Assembly (NCBI GenBank): GCA_902464345.1 | Contig: CABQJA010000166.1 | Span: forward strand, 1-5,194 | DNA from: an uncultured Clostridium sp. | Lineage (GTDB): Bacteria; Bacillota; Clostridia; Lachnospirales; Lachnospiraceae | DNA: 5,194 nucleotides | Reading direction: 5' to 3' | Notes under the pieces: model-generated | Database searches by the model: none | The model's input: only the letters and a program-made list of their open reading frames with translations | What the model was told of the DNA's origin: nothing | Shown here: positions 4,241 through 5,194 of the stretch, piece after piece | How positions within the stretch are numbered: the stretch's first letter is position 1 | Layout: each line of letters opens with the position of its first letter | Made by a program: the position numbers and the translations under genes

Positions 4241-5143
4241 TTAATCGGTAGGAAGCTGGATATAAATGCCCATGCCCTGGTTTGGGGTGCTCTTGGCATA
4301 AATTGTTCCACCATAATAATCAACGATAGCTTTTGCCTGTGTGAGCCCCAGTCCGTTTCCACTGATACGGTTAGAACCCTGGAAATTCAATTCAAAAATA
4401 TGGTTGGTTTCAGATGTGTCCAATCCCATTCCATTATCCTTTAATACAATAAAAATATCAGAGCCGATATTTGATATTGTGATTAGAAGAATGCCGGTCC
4501 GCTGCATATATTTAATAGAATTATCAATAATGTTCCGGAACAGGATCCGAATACGGGAAGGGGCTGCTTTTATATATAGACTGTTGCTGGAAGAAGCAAT
4601 TTGTATTCGGATATTAGCCTGTAAAGCAGATTCTTCCAATTCCCGGATCGTATCCTGTACGATCTGTAAAATATCTATGGTTGTTTCATCGGTATCTTTG
4701 GCCGGGGGAAGGAAATCTGCATAACCGGCCGAAGTGTCCAACGGTGCTGACTGTGCCAGCTGTTCTTCTAAATGGGTACAAGCTGTAGTCTGTATGCTTA
4801 AAGCATTTTGGGCGTCTGTTAATTCCCGCTGGAGGCGCTCAATGGTGAGCGATTGTTCAGTGCTGCTCTCACGCAGCTCCCGGATCCGAAGTGCCTGTTC
4901 GTCAGCCAGATGCTTCTGTTCCTCGCCGGTAATGGATAAGAGTTCTGATCCTGAGTCGGCCGGAATGCGCTCTGTCCGGAATGCAAGCAGGAATAAAAAT
5001 ACGGCGATTGCCTGACATATATAGCTGATATAGGTAAATGTTAAAAGATTGAAAAACGCACATATGGGTGTGGCGATATATGTAAGTATGATGAATAGGA
5101 TCAATATAATTTTGTATGCGCGATTCTGTTGATTTGATTTCAT
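4241..5143 (-). CDS. Membrane histidine-kinase-like ATPase with no evident phospho-acceptor His
   Basis: This 300-residue protein has two membrane helices (about 11-34 and 38-55) and a charged, probably coiled-coil segment (about 74-132). A linker leads into a GHKL/HATPase_c domain (about 155-298). The ATP-binding boxes look intact: N box with N204, N208 and K211-Y212; G1 box DNGMG (236-240); F box around F250; G2 box GNGLGL (262-267). It probably binds ATP. I cannot find the HisKA-type H-E/D-L-R motif. The only histidines before the ATPase domain are H78 and H124. They lie 130 and 84 residues from N208, whereas EnvZ has about 104 between its His and N-box Asn. No response regulator gene adjoins it in the window. 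It may act as an unusual kinase, a phosphatase, or a modulator paired with another kinase. The start ATG has AGAGGG seven bases upstream. Confidence 0.8.
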   Translation of the reverse strand: MKSNQQNRAYKIILILFIILTYIATPICAFFNLLTFTYISYICQAIAVFLFLLAFRTERIPADSGSELLSITGEEQKHLADEQALRIRELRESSTEQSLTIERLQRELTDAQNALSIQTTACTHLEEQLAQSAPLDTSAGYADFLPPAKDTDETTIDILQIVQDTIRELEESALQANIRIQIASSSNSLYIKAAPSRIRILFRNIIDNSIKYMQRTGILLITISNIGSDIFIVLKDNGMGLDTSETNHIFELNFQGSNRISGNGLGLTQAKAIVDYYGGTIYAKSTPNQGMGIYIQLPTD

Positions 5144-5194
5144 ATGGATTCCCTCTTAAACTCCCTTTCATATATATAACCGACTGTTATACTA
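5144..5194 (-). promoter_or_regulatory. Upstream region of the kinase-like gene: ribosome binding site and -10-like sequence
   Basis: On the minus strand, AGAGGG (5156-5151) lies seven bases before the start codon and can serve as ribosome binding site. Further upstream, TATATA-like sequence (about 5171-5180) and a TATAAC near the window edge resemble -10 boxes. The matching -35 box for the first would fall at or beyond the window end, so a promoter cannot be confirmed here. Confidence 0.35.

Noticed and set aside
4217..5015. Plus-strand open frames opposite the kinase-like gene
   Set aside because: They are antisense shadows of a gene with clear ATPase boxes and show no family features of their own.

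Overview
The window reads as the chromosome of a Gram-positive, anaerobic clostridial bacterium, most likely of the Lachnospiraceae. This rests on the gene order rpmG-secE-nusG-rplK-rplA, strong AGGAGG-type ribosome binding sites, a 74-residue one-helix SecE, AT-rich intergenic DNA, and the look of the L1 and L11 proteins. The family is an inference; genus and species cannot be read from this window.

Layout. Positions 1-133 hold no gene. A good extended -10 promoter (134-162) opens a run of five co-directional genes. Between promoter and first gene lies a leader of about 300 bases. It is full of internal repeats, including an 18-bp-paired inverted repeat (233-299) and two copies of a GC-rich hairpin exactly 50 bases apart. 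Then follow rpmG (L33, GTG start), secE, nusG, rplK (L11) and rplA (L1). The run ends in a GAAA-loop terminator at about 2674-2706. A second promoter (2756-2784) precedes a two-helix chemoreceptor with no extracellular sensor domain (2884-4137). A long perfect inverted repeat (4161-4214) serves as shared terminator with a converging minus-strand gene (4241-5143). That gene encodes a membrane histidine-kinase-like ATPase whose phospho-acceptor domain seems to be replaced by a coiled coil.

How the parts work together. SecE belongs to the Sec translocon, NusG binds RNA polymerase, and L33, L11 and L1 belong to the large ribosomal subunit; the set is a standard growth-linked operon. The most informative regulatory signal is a 28-base element present twice, once in front of rplK and once in front of rplA. 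Each copy imitates the L1-binding site of 23S rRNA, so L1 probably represses its own gene and rplK separately. The operon stops after rplA, without rplJ-rplL. The chemoreceptor and the kinase-like protein are signalling proteins with no evident link to the ribosomal genes.

The most unusual features are the repeat-rich leader before rpmG, the doubled L1 operator, and the kinase-like protein lacking a recognisable phospho-acceptor histidine. I see no CRISPR array, transposase, tRNA or rRNA gene.
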